A DNA stretch of 60,912 nucleotides, taken from assembly GCA_011742915.1 (NCBI GenBank), contig JAAQTN010000032.1, positions 1 through 60,912 of the forward strand. Reading direction: 5' to 3'. The position numbers were made by a program, and so were the translations under genes. Below the pieces are notes generated by a model. The model saw only the letters and a program-made list of their open reading frames with translations. It did not search any database and had not been told where the DNA came from. Every line of letters begins with the position of its first letter. Position 1 is the stretch's first letter. Below, in pieces: positions 23,797 through 33,735 of the stretch. This stretch comes from Billgrantia desiderata (GTDB lineage Bacteria; Pseudomonadota; Gammaproteobacteria; Pseudomonadales; Halomonadaceae).

Positions 23797-25467
23797 ATGC
23801 TCGAGACAAGACGTCGATACGCAAGGGGCTCGCCGTTGACCAGTGACGATCACGCTTCGTTCTTCGAGCAGCTGTTCAATACCAATCCGGCCATCAAGCT
23901 GCTGATCGATCCCAGTGATGGGCGTATCGTCGACGCCAATGCTTCCGCCGTGCGCTTTTACGGCTATCCCGCCGACGTGCTGAAGCAGCTGAAGATCACC
24001 GACATCAACTGCCTCGATCCTGAGGTGGTGCTTGCCAACATGGCCAAGGCGGAAGCCTGCCAGCAGCTGTTCTTCGAGTTCAAGCATCGCCTGGCCAACG
24101 GGGACGTGCGCGACGTGCACGTCTACTCGGGGCCGGTTTGTCTGGGCGGACGCGAATATCTCCATTCGATCATCATCGACGTCACCGACGAGAAGCGCTA
24201 CTGCGCTCTGTTGGAGACCTATAACGACCTGTTCCACAACCTGCCCGTAGGGGTCTATCGCAATTCCGCCGAGCCGGAAAGCCGCTTCACGGCCGCCAAT
24301 CCCGCCATGCTGACGATCTTCGAGGCCGAGTCGCTTCAGGCGCTGTTGAGCGTACGGCCCTCATCGCTGTATGAGAGCGCCGACGAGCTTAAGTCCTTCA
24401 TCGCCGATCTGGAGCGGGACGGGGTCGTGAGCCGTCGCCCGCTGCGCCTGCGTACCTTGAAGGGAGCCCTCATCCATACCGAGGTCACCGCGCTGCGCCA
24501 GGTCGCGGAGGACGGCAGCGTCGACTTCAGCGGCATCGTCGAGGACGTGACGGCTCGCCATGCCGCCGAGGTGAACCGGGACCGGCTGACCCATCTACTG
24601 GACGCTTCTCCCGACATCGTCTCGATTGCCGATGGCCAGGGCCGCGTGGTCTATCTCAACAAGGCCGGGCGCGACCTGTTCGGCACTCTGCCCGACATGC
24701 TGGCCGATGCGTTGGTCAGCGCGCATCCGCCGTGGGTGCGCCGTCTCATCGAGGAGGAAGGCATTCCCTACGCCATGGAGCATGGCTACTGGTACGCGGA
24801 GACCGCCGTGCTGGGGCGCAAAGGCGAGATCCCCGTTTCCCAACTGATCGTGACGCGCCGCAACCAGAGCGGCGCAATCGACAGCATCGCCACCATCATG
24901 CGCGACATCAGCCAGGTCAAGCAGCACCAGGCGGAGCTCGAGTATCACGCCGGTCACGACCCACTTACCGGCGCGGTCAACCGTAACCGCTTCCTCGACC
25001 TGCTGATCCGCGAGCGCAAGAGAGCGCGTCGCAGCGGCGAGCCGCTGAGCCTGATCATGTTCGATCTGGATCACTTCAAGCGCATCAACGACACCTTCGG
25101 CCACAGCGTGGGCGACATGGTATTGAAGAAGCTGGTGCTTACCTGCCGTGGGCTGCTGCGCGAGGTGGACGTGCTGGCGCGCTGGGGCGGTGAGGAGTTC
25201 ATGCTGCTGTTGCCGGCCACGCCGCTGTTGGGGGCGGTGTACCTGGCCGAGCGGCTGCGTCAGGCCATTGCCGAGGAGCCGTTTCCGCCGGTGCCGATCC
25301 TTACCAGCAGCTTCGGTGTCGCCGAACTGGGGCCAGAGGAGGCGGAAGCGCACTGCTACAAGCGCCTCGATGCGGCGCTCTATCGTGCCAAGGCGAATGG
25401 GCGCAATCGAGTCTGCGTGGCCGAGCCGGAGGCGCTCAGCGGTTCACTTCCAGATGAATCTCGATAG
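23797..25467 (+). CDS. PAS-domain diguanylate cyclase
   Basis: A 556-residue protein with no transmembrane segments. Three PAS-like domains (about residues 12-130, 140-255 and 265-385) precede a GGDEF domain with RWGGEEFMLLLP. REVD five residues upstream forms the I-site, so cyclic di-GMP synthesis with product inhibition is expected. PAS cofactor residues cannot be assigned. The ATG at 23797 follows a TTG six bases earlier in the same frame; neither has a strong ribosome site. Its 3' end overlaps the M50 protease gene by 32 bases on the opposite strand. Confidence 0.87.
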   Translation: MLETRRRYARGSPLTSDDHASFFEQLFNTNPAIKLLIDPSDGRIVDANASAVRFYGYPADVLKQLKITDINCLDPEVVLANMAKAEACQQLFFEFKHRLANGDVRDVHVYSGPVCLGGREYLHSIIIDVTDEKRYCALLETYNDLFHNLPVGVYRNSAEPESRFTAANPAMLTIFEAESLQALLSVRPSSLYESADELKSFIADLERDGVVSRRPLRLRTLKGALIHTEVTALRQVAEDGSVDFSGIVEDVTARHAAEVNRDRLTHLLDASPDIVSIADGQGRVVYLNKAGRDLFGTLPDMLADALVSAHPPWVRRLIEEEGIPYAMEHGYWYAETAVLGRKGEIPVSQLIVTRRNQSGAIDSIATIMRDISQVKQHQAELEYHAGHDPLTGAVNRNRFLDLLIRERKRARRSGEPLSLIMFDLDHFKRINDTFGHSVGDMVLKKLVLTCRGLLREVDVLARWGGEEFMLLLPATPLLGAVYLAERLRQAIAEEPFPPVPILTSSFGVAELGPEEAEAHCYKRLDAALYRAKANGRNRVCVAEPEALSGSLPDESR

Positions 25468-26557
25468 TGCGAAGCACACGTTGCCGATCGATCCAGCCAC
25501 TTACCCGCCCATCCTGCATCACCGGAACCTGATTCAGCCCATGCTCGTTGAGCATCTGGAGAACCTCGTCGGCTTTGGCGCTGGGTGAAACGTGATGCAG
25601 CTTGTGCAGCGGTGTCATGATGTCGGCAACCCGAGTCGTGGCCCACTGGGCGTGCTCCACATGGCGCGCATCGCTGAGCGATACCAGCCCTTGCACATCG
25701 GCGATATCGGTACCCACCAGGAAGGCGCGGCGACCGGAAGGCAATACGTCCTCATGCAGCCACGCCTCGATGGAGCGTTGCGGAGCGACCAGCGGTATCT
25801 CCGCTTCAGCCAGATCCCGGGCGCGCACGCCGGCAAGTCGTTCCCTGAGCAGGTGCATGCGTCCCTGTGCCTGCGTCATGTTGAGCAGGAACCAGGCGAT
25901 CAGCATGATCCACAGACCGCCCACCAGGTTGCCGGCTACCAGGTTCCAGATGGCCAGGCCGAACAGGCCGTAGGCGACCAGCTTGCCACTGGCAAAGGCG
26001 GTGTCGTTGGCCTTCTTGGGGTCGCCAGTAACTCTCCACACCAGCGCTCGCAGCACGCGACCGCCGTCGAGGGGAAAGCCGGGAATGAGGTTGAAGAGCG
26101 CCACCAGCAGATTGATCGTTGCCAGCCAGTTCAGCGCAACGGTAAGCGGTTGGTACCAGCCCTCTGTCAGCATGGCCAGCACAGCGAAGCTGGCCGCCAG
26201 AGCAAAGCTGACGATCGGTCCGGCAATGGCGATCGAGAACTCGTCGTTGGCCTTGTCGGGGTCGCGGGCCATCTGGGCTACGCCGCCGAAGATGAACAGC
26301 GTGATGGCCGTCACGGGCACGCCGCGGCGGATGGCCACCAGACTATGCCCCAATTCATGGGCCAGTATCGAGGAGAAGAAGAGCAGAGCGGTCACCAAAG
26401 CAGTGAGCACGGCGGTGGCGGTGGTCCAGTCCGGATACTGATGTCTGAACCCTGCACTCATGGTCGTCAACAGCAGGGCAAAGATGATCAGCCAACTGAC
26501 ATGGACTTCCAGACGAATGCCGCGGAAACGGCCTATCACCAGCACGGACTTGAACAT
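25436..26557 (-). CDS. M50 site-2 protease with CBS-type C-terminus
   Basis: A 373-residue membrane protein. Zinc motif HELGH (H67, E68, H71) lies in one helix and the third ligand in FPLDGG (D164) in another, as in site-2 proteases that cut substrates within the membrane. About six helices span residues 18-235. Residues about 250-373 form a CBS pair (VADIMTPLHKLHHV, LNQVPVMQDGRVSGWIDR), which usually senses adenine nucleotides. Proteins of this layout (Rip3/MJ0392-like) lack a PDZ domain. Substrate unknown. It is divergent from the M28 peptidase gene. Confidence 0.9.
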   Translation of the reverse strand: MFKSVLVIGRFRGIRLEVHVSWLIIFALLLTTMSAGFRHQYPDWTTATAVLTALVTALLFFSSILAHELGHSLVAIRRGVPVTAITLFIFGGVAQMARDPDKANDEFSIAIAGPIVSFALAASFAVLAMLTEGWYQPLTVALNWLATINLLVALFNLIPGFPLDGGRVLRALVWRVTGDPKKANDTAFASGKLVAYGLFGLAIWNLVAGNLVGGLWIMLIAWFLLNMTQAQGRMHLLRERLAGVRARDLAEAEIPLVAPQRSIEAWLHEDVLPSGRRAFLVGTDIADVQGLVSLSDARHVEHAQWATTRVADIMTPLHKLHHVSPSAKADEVLQMLNEHGLNQVPVMQDGRVSGWIDRQRVLRTIEIHLEVNR

Positions 26558-26764
26558 CGCCTGCCTCCTCGCTGTGTATGGCCTCAGTTTGACGGTATTC
26601 TCTGATGAAAGCCAAGCCGTCCAATCGGCGTGAACGTTTCCCTTTTCAGCGAAAGGTCAGGCACCTATCTTGAGGAAGGTGGGTGTCCAGGGAGAGGGGA
26701 GATGAATGGCAACGGACCGCGAAGACGTCGGTAACGGGCTTGGCACTGCCGAGAGTAGCCCGAG

Positions 26765-27775
26765 ATGAAGCGTAGACGCTCGCCGTTGGCGACCGTGTTG
26801 GGCGTGATCGGCTGCGTCTTCGTTCTCGTGCTGGGAGGAGGCTACTGGCTGATGCTACATATGCCGGGCACATCCTTCCATGGCGACCCCCCGCCGCTGG
26901 GTGCCGAAGGCGAGCTGTTGCGGGAGCGACTCCAGCGTCACGTTCGGGCCCTGTCCGACGACATCGGCGAACGCCACTACTGGCGACCGGAGGCGCTCGA
27001 AGCCGCTGCCGACTACATCGAAGGGGCCCTGGCAGAGGCCGGCCATCGGCCCAGGCGCCAGGAGGTGCCTGCGGGCAGCCGGGTCTTCCACAATATCGAG
27101 GTGGTCTTCCCCGGCGCTGACCGCGCCGACGAAGTGCTCGTGGTGGGGGCCCACTACGATACGGTGCGCGGCAGCCCGGGGGCGGATGACAACGCCTCCG
27201 GCGTGGCCGTGCTGATCGAACTGGCGCGTCTGCTGCAGGAGGCCGAGCTCGATCGCTCGTTGCGCCTGGTGGCGTTCGTCAATGAAGAGGCGCCGTTCTT
27301 CGGCAGCGATGCCATGGGCAGCCTGCACTACGCGCGGCAGGCCAAGGCCGAGGGGTGGAACGTCGTGGGCATGATCTCGCTGGAGATGCTCGGCTACTAC
27401 AGCGACGAACCCGACAGTCAGTTCTATCCGTTCCCCCTCGATCTGTTCTATCCGGACCGGGGAAACTTCCTCGCTTTCGTTACTCATCTGGGGTCGCGCC
27501 GGCTGCTCCATCAGGCCATCGGTGAGTTTCGTCGTCACGCGACGGTACCCTCGGAGGGCTTGGTGGCGCCGCCACAGATGGGCGACATCCATCGCTCGGA
27601 CCACTGGGCCTTCTGGGAAATGGGTTTTCCGGCCATGATGCTCACGGATACCGCCAACTTCCGCAATCCCCATTACCATCGCCCAAGCGACACCCACGAG
27701 CGACTGGACTACGTCACCATGGCCAGGGTGGCCGAGGCCCTGGCGCACATGCTCGAGAGCATGGCCCAACGATAG
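26765..27775 (+). CDS. M28-family aminopeptidase, membrane-anchored
   Basis: A 336-residue protein with an N-terminal signal anchor (residues about 8-32) and an exported M28 zinc peptidase domain. Metal ligands are visible in VGAHYDTV (H130), GADDNASG (D141), NEEAPFFG (E174/E175) and the late SDHWAF segment. Such enzymes remove N-terminal residues from peptides using two zinc ions. It is about the family's normal catalytic length with no PA insert. It is transcribed alone, and a GC hairpin follows. Confidence 0.88.
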   Translation: MKRRRSPLATVLGVIGCVFVLVLGGGYWLMLHMPGTSFHGDPPPLGAEGELLRERLQRHVRALSDDIGERHYWRPEALEAAADYIEGALAEAGHRPRRQEVPAGSRVFHNIEVVFPGADRADEVLVVGAHYDTVRGSPGADDNASGVAVLIELARLLQEAELDRSLRLVAFVNEEAPFFGSDAMGSLHYARQAKAEGWNVVGMISLEMLGYYSDEPDSQFYPFPLDLFYPDRGNFLAFVTHLGSRRLLHQAIGEFRRHATVPSEGLVAPPQMGDIHRSDHWAFWEMGFPAMMLTDTANFRNPHYHRPSDTHERLDYVTMARVAEALAHMLESMAQR

Positions 27776-27817
27776 CGCAGCAGCAGACCCGGAGCCCCGC
27801 GCGGGCGAGACCCGGGG

Positions 27818-27842
27818 GCACCCGGCCGGGGCGACCGGGTGC
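27818..27842. terminator. GC hairpin between M28 and YbaK-like genes
   Basis: GCACCCGG (27818-27825) and CCGGGTGC (27835-27842) form a perfect 8-bp stem between two convergent genes. A GAAAATC run follows on the plus strand, so no U tract is present for M28, and termination efficiency is uncertain. Confidence 0.4.
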
Positions 27843-27865
27843 GAAAATCACGACCACTGGCTCGT

Positions 27866-28336
27866 TCAGTGATGCCGGCTGAACTGGCCGTGGGGGCATG
27901 CGCCCATCAGCTTCTCGAACTCCCTGCCGCTCATGTGCAGCAGCGTTTCGTGATCGCCGGCATCGAAATAGATGTCCGGCTGGTGCCGCAACATGTCGTC
28001 GACATAGACCTGCAGCCCATAGGCCTGGCCGACCGGGGTGATGGCCCCCGGGTCGCAGTCGTTGAAGCGGTTCACGATCTCATCTTCTTCGGCAAGTTCT
28101 ACCGGCTCGTTGAACAGCCGCGACAGGCTCTCCAGATCGGCATCGCAGGTGCTGGGCAGTACCGCGACGCGATAGCCGGAGCGGCTGTGCAGCATGATGG
28201 CCTTGGCGAGCTGTTCGCCGGTAACGTGCGACTGCTGGGCAATGCGGCTGGCACTGACTTCGTAGTCGTGCTTGACCTCCTCGTAGTCGATATCACAGGC
28301 TCTCAAGTATTCCCTAAGGGTGGCCGGGATCGCCAT
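27866..28336 (-). CDS. YbaK/ProX-type aminoacyl-tRNA deacylase
   Basis: A 156-residue protein with the YbaK domain fold: SRIAQQSHVTGEQLAKAIMLH with the conserved Lys, AVLPSTCDADLESL, and DCDPGAITPVGQAYGL with the GxxxP substrate loop. The family hydrolyses mischarged tRNAs such as Cys-tRNA(Pro) or Ala-tRNA(Pro). The ATG at 28336 has GAGGGAG upstream; the frame to 28408 has no ribosome site. The His/Cys-rich end (CPHGQF) is not a family feature. Confidence 0.85.
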   Translation of the reverse strand: MAIPATLREYLRACDIDYEEVKHDYEVSASRIAQQSHVTGEQLAKAIMLHSRSGYRVAVLPSTCDADLESLSRLFNEPVELAEEDEIVNRFNDCDPGAITPVGQAYGLQVYVDDMLRHQPDIYFDAGDHETLLHMSGREFEKLMGACPHGQFSRHH

Positions 28337-28475
28337 GACACTGTCTCCCTCGGCACGCAGGCCGACGTTCGCTGGTGGAGCGCATCCATGCTGCAGTGTT
28401 TTCCTCATCTATCAGCATAGCGCCTGTGGGCCTGCTGAGCAGGGGCGTTCGCCCAGCCGTGAGCAAGGAGCCGAT

Positions 28476-29015
28476 GTGACCTTCACCAATGTCTCGCTGG
28501 ATCCACAGAATCTCCCTGCGCTTGCGGAGGCGCCATTGGAGCCCGTTTCTCCTCGTCTGGCCCCCTGCCAGGCAGTGCTGCGCAGCCTGCACTGGCTGCT
28601 GCTGACGGCGCTGGCCGCCTTCATGCCCTTGATGATTGCTGAGATCGCTGCCTGGCAGCCGTGGCCGGCGGTGGGAGTGGGCTTGCTGGGCGTCATCAGC
28701 GTCGTGCTGGGTTGGCTCGAGGCCCGGCGCCGGACCTACGGCCTGCGTCAGCACGATCTGATCTATCGTCGCGGTCTGCTGGTGCAGAGCACCCAGGTGC
28801 TGCCGCTGGCTCGTCTGCAGCACATCGAGACCTCGAGCAACCCGGTCGAACGCGCCTTTGGCCTGGTACGCCTGGTGTGTTTCACGGCGGGCGGGAGAGG
28901 GGCGGACATGGTACTGGAGGGCCTGACCGCCGATCGGGCCGCGGCGATCCGTCAGCATCTGCTGGCCCGCCTGGAGCGTGCGGAACCGGAACCTACGGGG
29001 GCGGATGCGCCATGA
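28476..29015 (+). CDS. Bacterial PH-domain membrane protein (YdbS-like)
   Basis: A 179-residue protein with two N-terminal transmembrane helices (about residues 35-80) and a bacterial PH (bPH2) domain. The landmark is YGLRQHDLIYRRGLL, then VLPLARLQHIETS and a GLVRLVCFTAGG strand. A GTG start at 28476 is chosen because AAGGAG precedes it. Its stop overlaps the ATG of the next gene (ATGA). In Bacillus and other bacteria YdbS/YdbT pairs are co-encoded; their role is poorly defined. Confidence 0.85.
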   Translation: MTFTNVSLDPQNLPALAEAPLEPVSPRLAPCQAVLRSLHWLLLTALAAFMPLMIAEIAAWQPWPAVGVGLLGVISVVLGWLEARRRTYGLRQHDLIYRRGLLVQSTQVLPLARLQHIETSSNPVERAFGLVRLVCFTAGGRGADMVLEGLTADRAAAIRQHLLARLERAEPEPTGADAP

Positions 29016-30592
29016 GCGAAGCGTCGCCGCTCGGCGGAGGGCAGGGCGGGGAGTTGAAGTGGCAGCGTCTTTCACCCTGGGCGGTACTTCTGCTGCTGCT
29101 CAGCGGCAGTGCGTCGCTGCTGCGCCAGCACATGCCGCTGGTGCTCGGCGCCGGGGCCGGCCTGGCACTGGTGGAGCGCCTGGGCCTGCGTGAGCTGGCG
29201 TTGGGTGGGGCGGTGCTGTTGATCTTGGCAGTGTTGATCAGCCTGCTCTACTACCGTCGCTTTCGCTACTGCTGCGACGGCGACGTGCTGATCGTGCAGA
29301 AAGGATTGCTGGAACACCGCGAGTTCAAGGTGGCGGCACGCCACGTACAGAGCATCGTCATTCGTCAGCCGGTCTACATGCGCCCCTTCGGCCTGGTGCT
29401 GTGGGAAGTGGAAACGCTGGCCGGCGAGGCGTCGCGTATTGCCTTGCCGGGCATTCGCCGCGAACGGGCGGAAGTGCTCGAAAGGGAGCTGCGGCCGCCC
29501 GATGGCAGGCGTCGGCCGACCAAGCCACGACCGGGCGCAACGTCCGAGTCTTCCCCGGCGGACGAGATGCAGGCCGTGCCGCGCTTTGTCATCGGTGCCA
29601 AAGCCATCGTGCTGCACGGCCTGGCCAGCCGCTCGATCTACCTCATCGCGGCGATGTTGTCGCCGCTGGTACGCCCGCTCGAGCGCTGGCTGCACGACCG
29701 GCTGCCGCAGCTCGATTTCGAGGCCTGGATGCCGGGTTCGCCGCTGCTGGCGGTTGCCGTGGGGCTCCTGGCGGTGGTGATCCTGCTGGCACTGCTGGCC
29801 ATTCTGGCCGCCTGGTGGCGCTTTCACGGTTTCGTGCTGCTCGACGCCGGCGAGCGACAGATTCAGCGCAGCGGCCTGTTTCATCGCCAGGAGCAGACCC
29901 TGAGCCTGGCGCGGCTGCAGGTGGTGGAGTGGGTACAGACGGGGCTCGGCCGGCTGCTCGGGCGTGGCTATCTGGTGTGCCACCAGTACGGCGCACTGGG
30001 CGGCGATGCGGGAGAGTCGCGCCGCTTCATGGTACCGGGGCTCAGCGAGGCGCAGGGGGAGGCGCTGACGGCGCATTTTTGGCAGGGCAGTGCAGGTTCG
30101 GGCTATTTCAAGCCGGGCCGTTTCACGGGTCATGCCGGTAGCGGGCAACTGCTGCGGCGGGTCGACCCCAGCTATCGGCGGGTGCTGTTCCTGCGCTACC
30201 TGTTGCTGCTCGCCGGCGGGGCGGCACTGGTGCTGGGCTTGTTGATACCGCTCGAACTCTCATGGCCGGCCTGGGGTGGCTTGGCCGCGGGGCTGCCACT
30301 GTTGGCCGCCGTGCTGGCCCACTGGCGCTGGATCGCGACCGGCTGGGCTCAAGAGGGAGACTTCTTGCGCGTGCGGCGCGGAGTCGTGGGCCAGCGCACC
30401 GGTATCTTTCCCATGCACCATCTCATCTCGCTGCGGCTTCAGCAGAGCTGGCTGCAACGCCGGCGCGGCGTTGCCACCCTGCATCTGGAGCTGGCCAACG
30501 GTCGCCAGACGCTACCTTATCTGAAGGAGGACGATGCCCGCCACCTGGCCGATACGCTGCTGTTCACCGCCGAGTGCGCTCAGCCCGTCTGA
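29012..30592 (+). CDS. Bacterial PH-domain membrane protein (YdbT-like)
   Basis: A 526-residue protein with two to three repeats of membrane helices followed by a bPH2 domain. The conserved landmarks YYRRFRYCCDGDVLIVQKG, HGFVLLDAGERQIQRSGLF and EGDFLRVRRG each open a PH unit. A helix pair in each unit anchors it in the inner membrane. It overlaps YdbS by four bases and is surely its partner. Its 3' end overlaps the glutaredoxin-like gene by 13 bases on the other strand. Function unknown; envelope homeostasis is an inference. Confidence 0.85.
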   Translation: MSEASPLGGGQGGELKWQRLSPWAVLLLLLSGSASLLRQHMPLVLGAGAGLALVERLGLRELALGGAVLLILAVLISLLYYRRFRYCCDGDVLIVQKGLLEHREFKVAARHVQSIVIRQPVYMRPFGLVLWEVETLAGEASRIALPGIRRERAEVLERELRPPDGRRRPTKPRPGATSESSPADEMQAVPRFVIGAKAIVLHGLASRSIYLIAAMLSPLVRPLERWLHDRLPQLDFEAWMPGSPLLAVAVGLLAVVILLALLAILAAWWRFHGFVLLDAGERQIQRSGLFHRQEQTLSLARLQVVEWVQTGLGRLLGRGYLVCHQYGALGGDAGESRRFMVPGLSEAQGEALTAHFWQGSAGSGYFKPGRFTGHAGSGQLLRRVDPSYRRVLFLRYLLLLAGGAALVLGLLIPLELSWPAWGGLAAGLPLLAAVLAHWRWIATGWAQEGDFLRVRRGVVGQRTGIFPMHHLISLRLQQSWLQRRRGVATLHLELANGRQTLPYLKEDDARHLADTLLFTAECAQPV

Positions 30593-30984
30593 GGCTCGGC
30601 ACCGAAGCGGCGGTGCAGCCAGGCGTTGATAGCGTTGGACTCGTACAGCCACTCCTGACGGCCATCGTCATGCTCGATCAGCAGGCACGGGACCTTGACC
30701 TTGCCACCGCCTTCTTCCAGCTCACGGCGGCGATCCGGGTCGAGCTGGGCATCGCGGATCTCGATCTTCAGTCCCAGCCGTGCCATCTCCTTGCGCACCT
30801 TGATACAGAACGGGCAAGAGCGAAACTGATACAGCGCCAACTGGCGGCACGCCTCGTCGACCTCAGCCTGCTCCTGTTCGCTGCGTTCGACGCTCTGCGG
30901 TGTGGAGAGCTTTTCGGCGATCAGCATGACCGGCGACAGCACCAGCCGTACGCCGCGAAAGAAGTAGCGCAACACGATTCTCAT
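30580..30984 (-). CDS. Glutaredoxin/GST N-domain-like membrane-anchored protein
   Basis: A 134-residue protein with an N-terminal hydrophobic segment (residues about 3-24), then a thioredoxin-like domain with CPFC (C57, C60), KVPCLLI (cis-Pro) and a glutathione-type ESNAINAWL motif. It resembles the N-terminal half of GST/glutaredoxin proteins and probably reduces disulfides with glutathione. The start at 30984 is chosen by domain fit; the ribosome site is weak. No operon partner. Confidence 0.8.
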   Translation of the reverse strand: MRIVLRYFFRGVRLVLSPVMLIAEKLSTPQSVERSEQEQAEVDEACRQLALYQFRSCPFCIKVRKEMARLGLKIEIRDAQLDPDRRRELEEGGGKVKVPCLLIEHDDGRQEWLYESNAINAWLHRRFGAEPQTG

Positions 30985-31066
30985 TGTGACCCCGGGATGG
31001 ATGAATTTTTCAGGGGCCACATGATGCCGTGCCAGGCATCGAGTTCCAAGCCACGCGCACAAGAGA

Positions 31067-31993
31067 TCAACGCATCTCGATTTTCAGTTCGTCGATGAAG
31101 CGGTCGCGGCGTGACAGCGCCTCGGCAGCCGTTTCTCCCGATAGCGTGGCGCACGCATTGACCAGACATTCCACGGCACTCAGGAAAGCCACCATGCTGT
31201 TCGAGATGAAGCTGGTTTCGTGTGGCACCAGCAGGGCCTGTTCGGAGTGGCGTACCAGCGGGGAGTTGGACATGTCCGTGACCACCAGGACCCGGATACC
31301 GTGGTTGCGGGCCGCCTTGCAGACGTTTACCACTTCGCGTGTGTAGGGTTTGCAGCTAGCGGCGATCAACACGTCGTCGGTACCCATGCCGGCCAGACCT
31401 TCGGCAATGCCGTGGCCGCTGTCGCTGAGCAGACTGACGTCGGAGCGCAGCATTCCCAGGCCATAGGCGAGAAAGCTGGCGAAGGCATGGAACTGGCGCA
31501 CGCCGTACAGACGAACGCGGGCTGCATTCATTACGGCGTTGGCAAAGGCTTCCAGTTCGTCGCTGCGCAGGTTGTCCAGGAAGCGCTCGATATTGCGGCA
31601 CTGCTCGCCGGCAAGCTGGCGAGCTTGGTTCAGCAGATCGCTCTTGTCCGCGGCCAGGGCAACGCTGGCATGCTGGCGGTAGAACGAATGGGGCGAGGTC
31701 AGCGAGTCGCTGAGAAGGATGCGCTGGAGCTCTCCAAAGCGGGTATAGCCGAGCGATCTGGCCAGCCGGGAAATCGTCGAGGGATTGACTTCGAGTTTCT
31801 CGGCCAGCGCGGAGATTGACAGCAGCGCCGGGTCGCCACGCAGTTCGATCAGTCGCGAAAGCACCTCCTGAGCCTTGGGTCCCAGGTGTCGGTCACTTTC
31901 GCCGCGGGCGATGGCCAGGGAGAGGGCGCGGAGCGACTCGAGGTCGGACGGGGCGCGTTCGTTATCCGTCAAAGAGGGTGTGTCTGCTGCCAT
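31067..31993 (-). CDS. RpiR/MurR-family transcriptional regulator
   Basis: A 308-residue regulator with an N-terminal RpiR helix-turn-helix (about residues 30-105, ISALAEKLEVNPSTISRLAR) and a SIS domain (about 120-270, with MGTDDVLIAASCKPYTREVV). SIS domains bind phosphosugars or related effectors in this family. The ATG at 31993 gives a normal length; a longer N-terminus is possible. The gene overlaps the C45 hydrolase gene by 32 bases and is last in a five-gene unit, so it probably regulates that operon. Confidence 0.85.
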   Translation of the reverse strand: MAADTPSLTDNERAPSDLESLRALSLAIARGESDRHLGPKAQEVLSRLIELRGDPALLSISALAEKLEVNPSTISRLARSLGYTRFGELQRILLSDSLTSPHSFYRQHASVALAADKSDLLNQARQLAGEQCRNIERFLDNLRSDELEAFANAVMNAARVRLYGVRQFHAFASFLAYGLGMLRSDVSLLSDSGHGIAEGLAGMGTDDVLIAASCKPYTREVVNVCKAARNHGIRVLVVTDMSNSPLVRHSEQALLVPHETSFISNSMVAFLSAVECLVNACATLSGETAAEALSRRDRFIDELKIEMR

Positions 31994-33017
31994 GAAAGGG
32001 CTCGCTATGGCCAGGTGGGTGTATCTCCCATTGAACGCCGTCATTAAGCAGGCGGAACACGCCAGTCGCAAGGGTATTCTCGTGATCGGGGTCGTCTGGC
32101 GCACGACGATAGATGGGCAACCCGTTGCCCCCGGTATCGCGCAAGATGCGTAGGGGGTCTGGTTGCGACGATGCAATCAGTTCGTCGCCTCGCTGCTGGC
32201 GATCGCGAGAGGAACGGGTGATCGTCTGACCCTCCTCAGCTCGTGGATGGTGCAGCGCATGGTTGGCGTGCACACAGGCGCTGTCGATGACTTTGATGGA
32301 TAATTGGCCGCTTCCTATTTCTACGCTGTAGAGCCTGCGCTCGCCCTGCTGGGCCAGCGTGAAATGAAATCCCCCACTGGCCGGTGCCTCGGCGAGCAGG
32401 CTGAGAATGGCGTCAAGTGTGGGCTCGGCCAGCATGGCGCGGCCCAGCACCATACGGGGTATTGCGGGTACTACGCCATCGAAGCGCAGGTTGTTGACTG
32501 CCTGAACGATGCCTAACTCGGTAAGAGCGAAGGTATGACCTGGTAGTGATCCTGGATAGCAGCAAGCCATGAAGCTCGGCTGACCGACCGGCGACAACTG
32601 AGCCACGAAGACGTCGCCGTCGAAGCAGGGGAGCCCATCTTCGTTGTGTGCGATACAGGGCTCGAGGCCAGGAAGGACGACGGTAGTGCAGCCGTCCGGA
32701 CAGTGAGAGAGCAAGTCTCCCCGGCTGTTCCATGCGAAGACCTGCAGAAAGGGCAGTTCGAGTCCCTCGGCCAGACCTTCGAGCTCTTCGAGCACCCAGG
32801 GAAAACGGCTTCGGCAGCATGCCAACATGCGAGCTACCGTAGCATCGTGACGGGGATGGGTAATGTCCTGCCACAGCTCGCTGGACAGCAGCTTGTCATG
32901 CACGGCACGGCGCCCGGCCTGCCCCAGTGCGTAACCCAACTGCCGGTGATCGCCGCTAGCGCGCAGGCATCTCAGCCCGGCTCGGCGCTCCGTGCCGTTC
33001 GGCGGATCAATGTACAT
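31962..33017 (-). CDS. C45-family Ntn amidohydrolase/acyltransferase
   Basis: A 351-residue protein of the acyl-CoA:6-aminopenicillanate acyltransferase (AAT, peptidase C45) family. WNSRGDLL precedes the autoprocessing site DGCTT, so Cys110 should become the N-terminal nucleophile after self-cleavage. IAHNEDG and the later [19 protein letters not shown] segment are also family hallmarks. These enzymes cut linear amide bonds. It overlaps the ABC ATPase gene by 11 bases and the regulator by 32, so it belongs to the uptake operon and may cleave the imported compound or a derivative. No signal peptide is visible, so it acts in the cytoplasm. Confidence 0.82.
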   Translation of the reverse strand: MYIDPPNGTERRAGLRCLRASGDHRQLGYALGQAGRRAVHDKLLSSELWQDITHPRHDATVARMLACCRSRFPWVLEELEGLAEGLELPFLQVFAWNSRGDLLSHCPDGCTTVVLPGLEPCIAHNEDGLPCFDGDVFVAQLSPVGQPSFMACCYPGSLPGHTFALTELGIVQAVNNLRFDGVVPAIPRMVLGRAMLAEPTLDAILSLLAEAPASGGFHFTLAQQGERRLYSVEIGSGQLSIKVIDSACVHANHALHHPRAEEGQTITRSSRDRQQRGDELIASSQPDPLRILRDTGGNGLPIYRRAPDDPDHENTLATGVFRLLNDGVQWEIHPPGHSEPFHGSRHTLFDG

Positions 33018-33735
33018 GTCTAAGAAAGTCCTTGAGCCTGGGGTTGGTGGGGGCCGAGATCATGTCTCGCGGGTCTCCGTCGACGGCAATCTTGCCGTGT
33101 TCCATGAAGATCAGGCGTGAGCCCACCTGCCTGGCGAAGGACATCTCATGGGTCACTACCACCATGGTCATCCCCTCTTCCGCAAGCGTACGCATCACGT
33201 TGAGCACTTCCTGCTTCAGCTCGGGGTCGAGCGCCGAAGTCGGCTCATCGAAGAGCATCACCTTGGGCTTGACGGCCAATGCCCGGGCGATGGCGACGCG
33301 CTGCTGCTGCCCGCCGGAAAGCGAGTCGGGATACTGCTCGGCCTGAGCCTTCAGCCCTACCTTGTCGAGCAGCGCCAGCGCCTGTTCTCGCGCTTGCGTG
33401 CGGTTTACACCACGCACGTGCCTGGGGCCGAACGCGACGTTTTCTGCGGCGGTCAACTGTGGAAAGAGATTGAACTGCTGGAATACCATACCGGCTTCCT
33501 GGCGAATCTCTCTCAGCCTGGCGTTACCGGCCAGGACGCTGAGCCCATCCACTACCAGGTCGCCACCGGTGATCATTTCCAGCCCGTTGATACAGCGCAG
33601 CAGCGTCGATTTTCCCGATCCCGAAGGACCAATCAGCACGACCACTTCGCCGCGGTCGATGGTAAGGTCAACTTCATCGAGTACCTTGAGCGAACCGAAG
33701 TGCTTGGATACGTTTCTGAATTCGATGATGCTCAT
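33007..33735 (-). CDS. Polar amino acid ABC transporter, ATPase (GlnQ-type)
   Basis: A 242-residue ATPase with [34 protein letters not shown] and [15 protein letters not shown], the pattern of the GlnQ/HisP class. It energises uptake with the permease gene, which it overlaps by four bases, and the binding protein further upstream. Confidence 0.95.
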   Translation of the reverse strand: MSIIEFRNVSKHFGSLKVLDEVDLTIDRGEVVVLIGPSGSGKSTLLRCINGLEMITGGDLVVDGLSVLAGNARLREIRQEAGMVFQQFNLFPQLTAAENVAFGPRHVRGVNRTQAREQALALLDKVGLKAQAEQYPDSLSGGQQQRVAIARALAVKPKVMLFDEPTSALDPELKQEVLNVMRTLAEEGMTMVVVTHEMSFARQVGSRLIFMEHGKIAVDGDPRDMISAPTNPRLKDFLRHVH

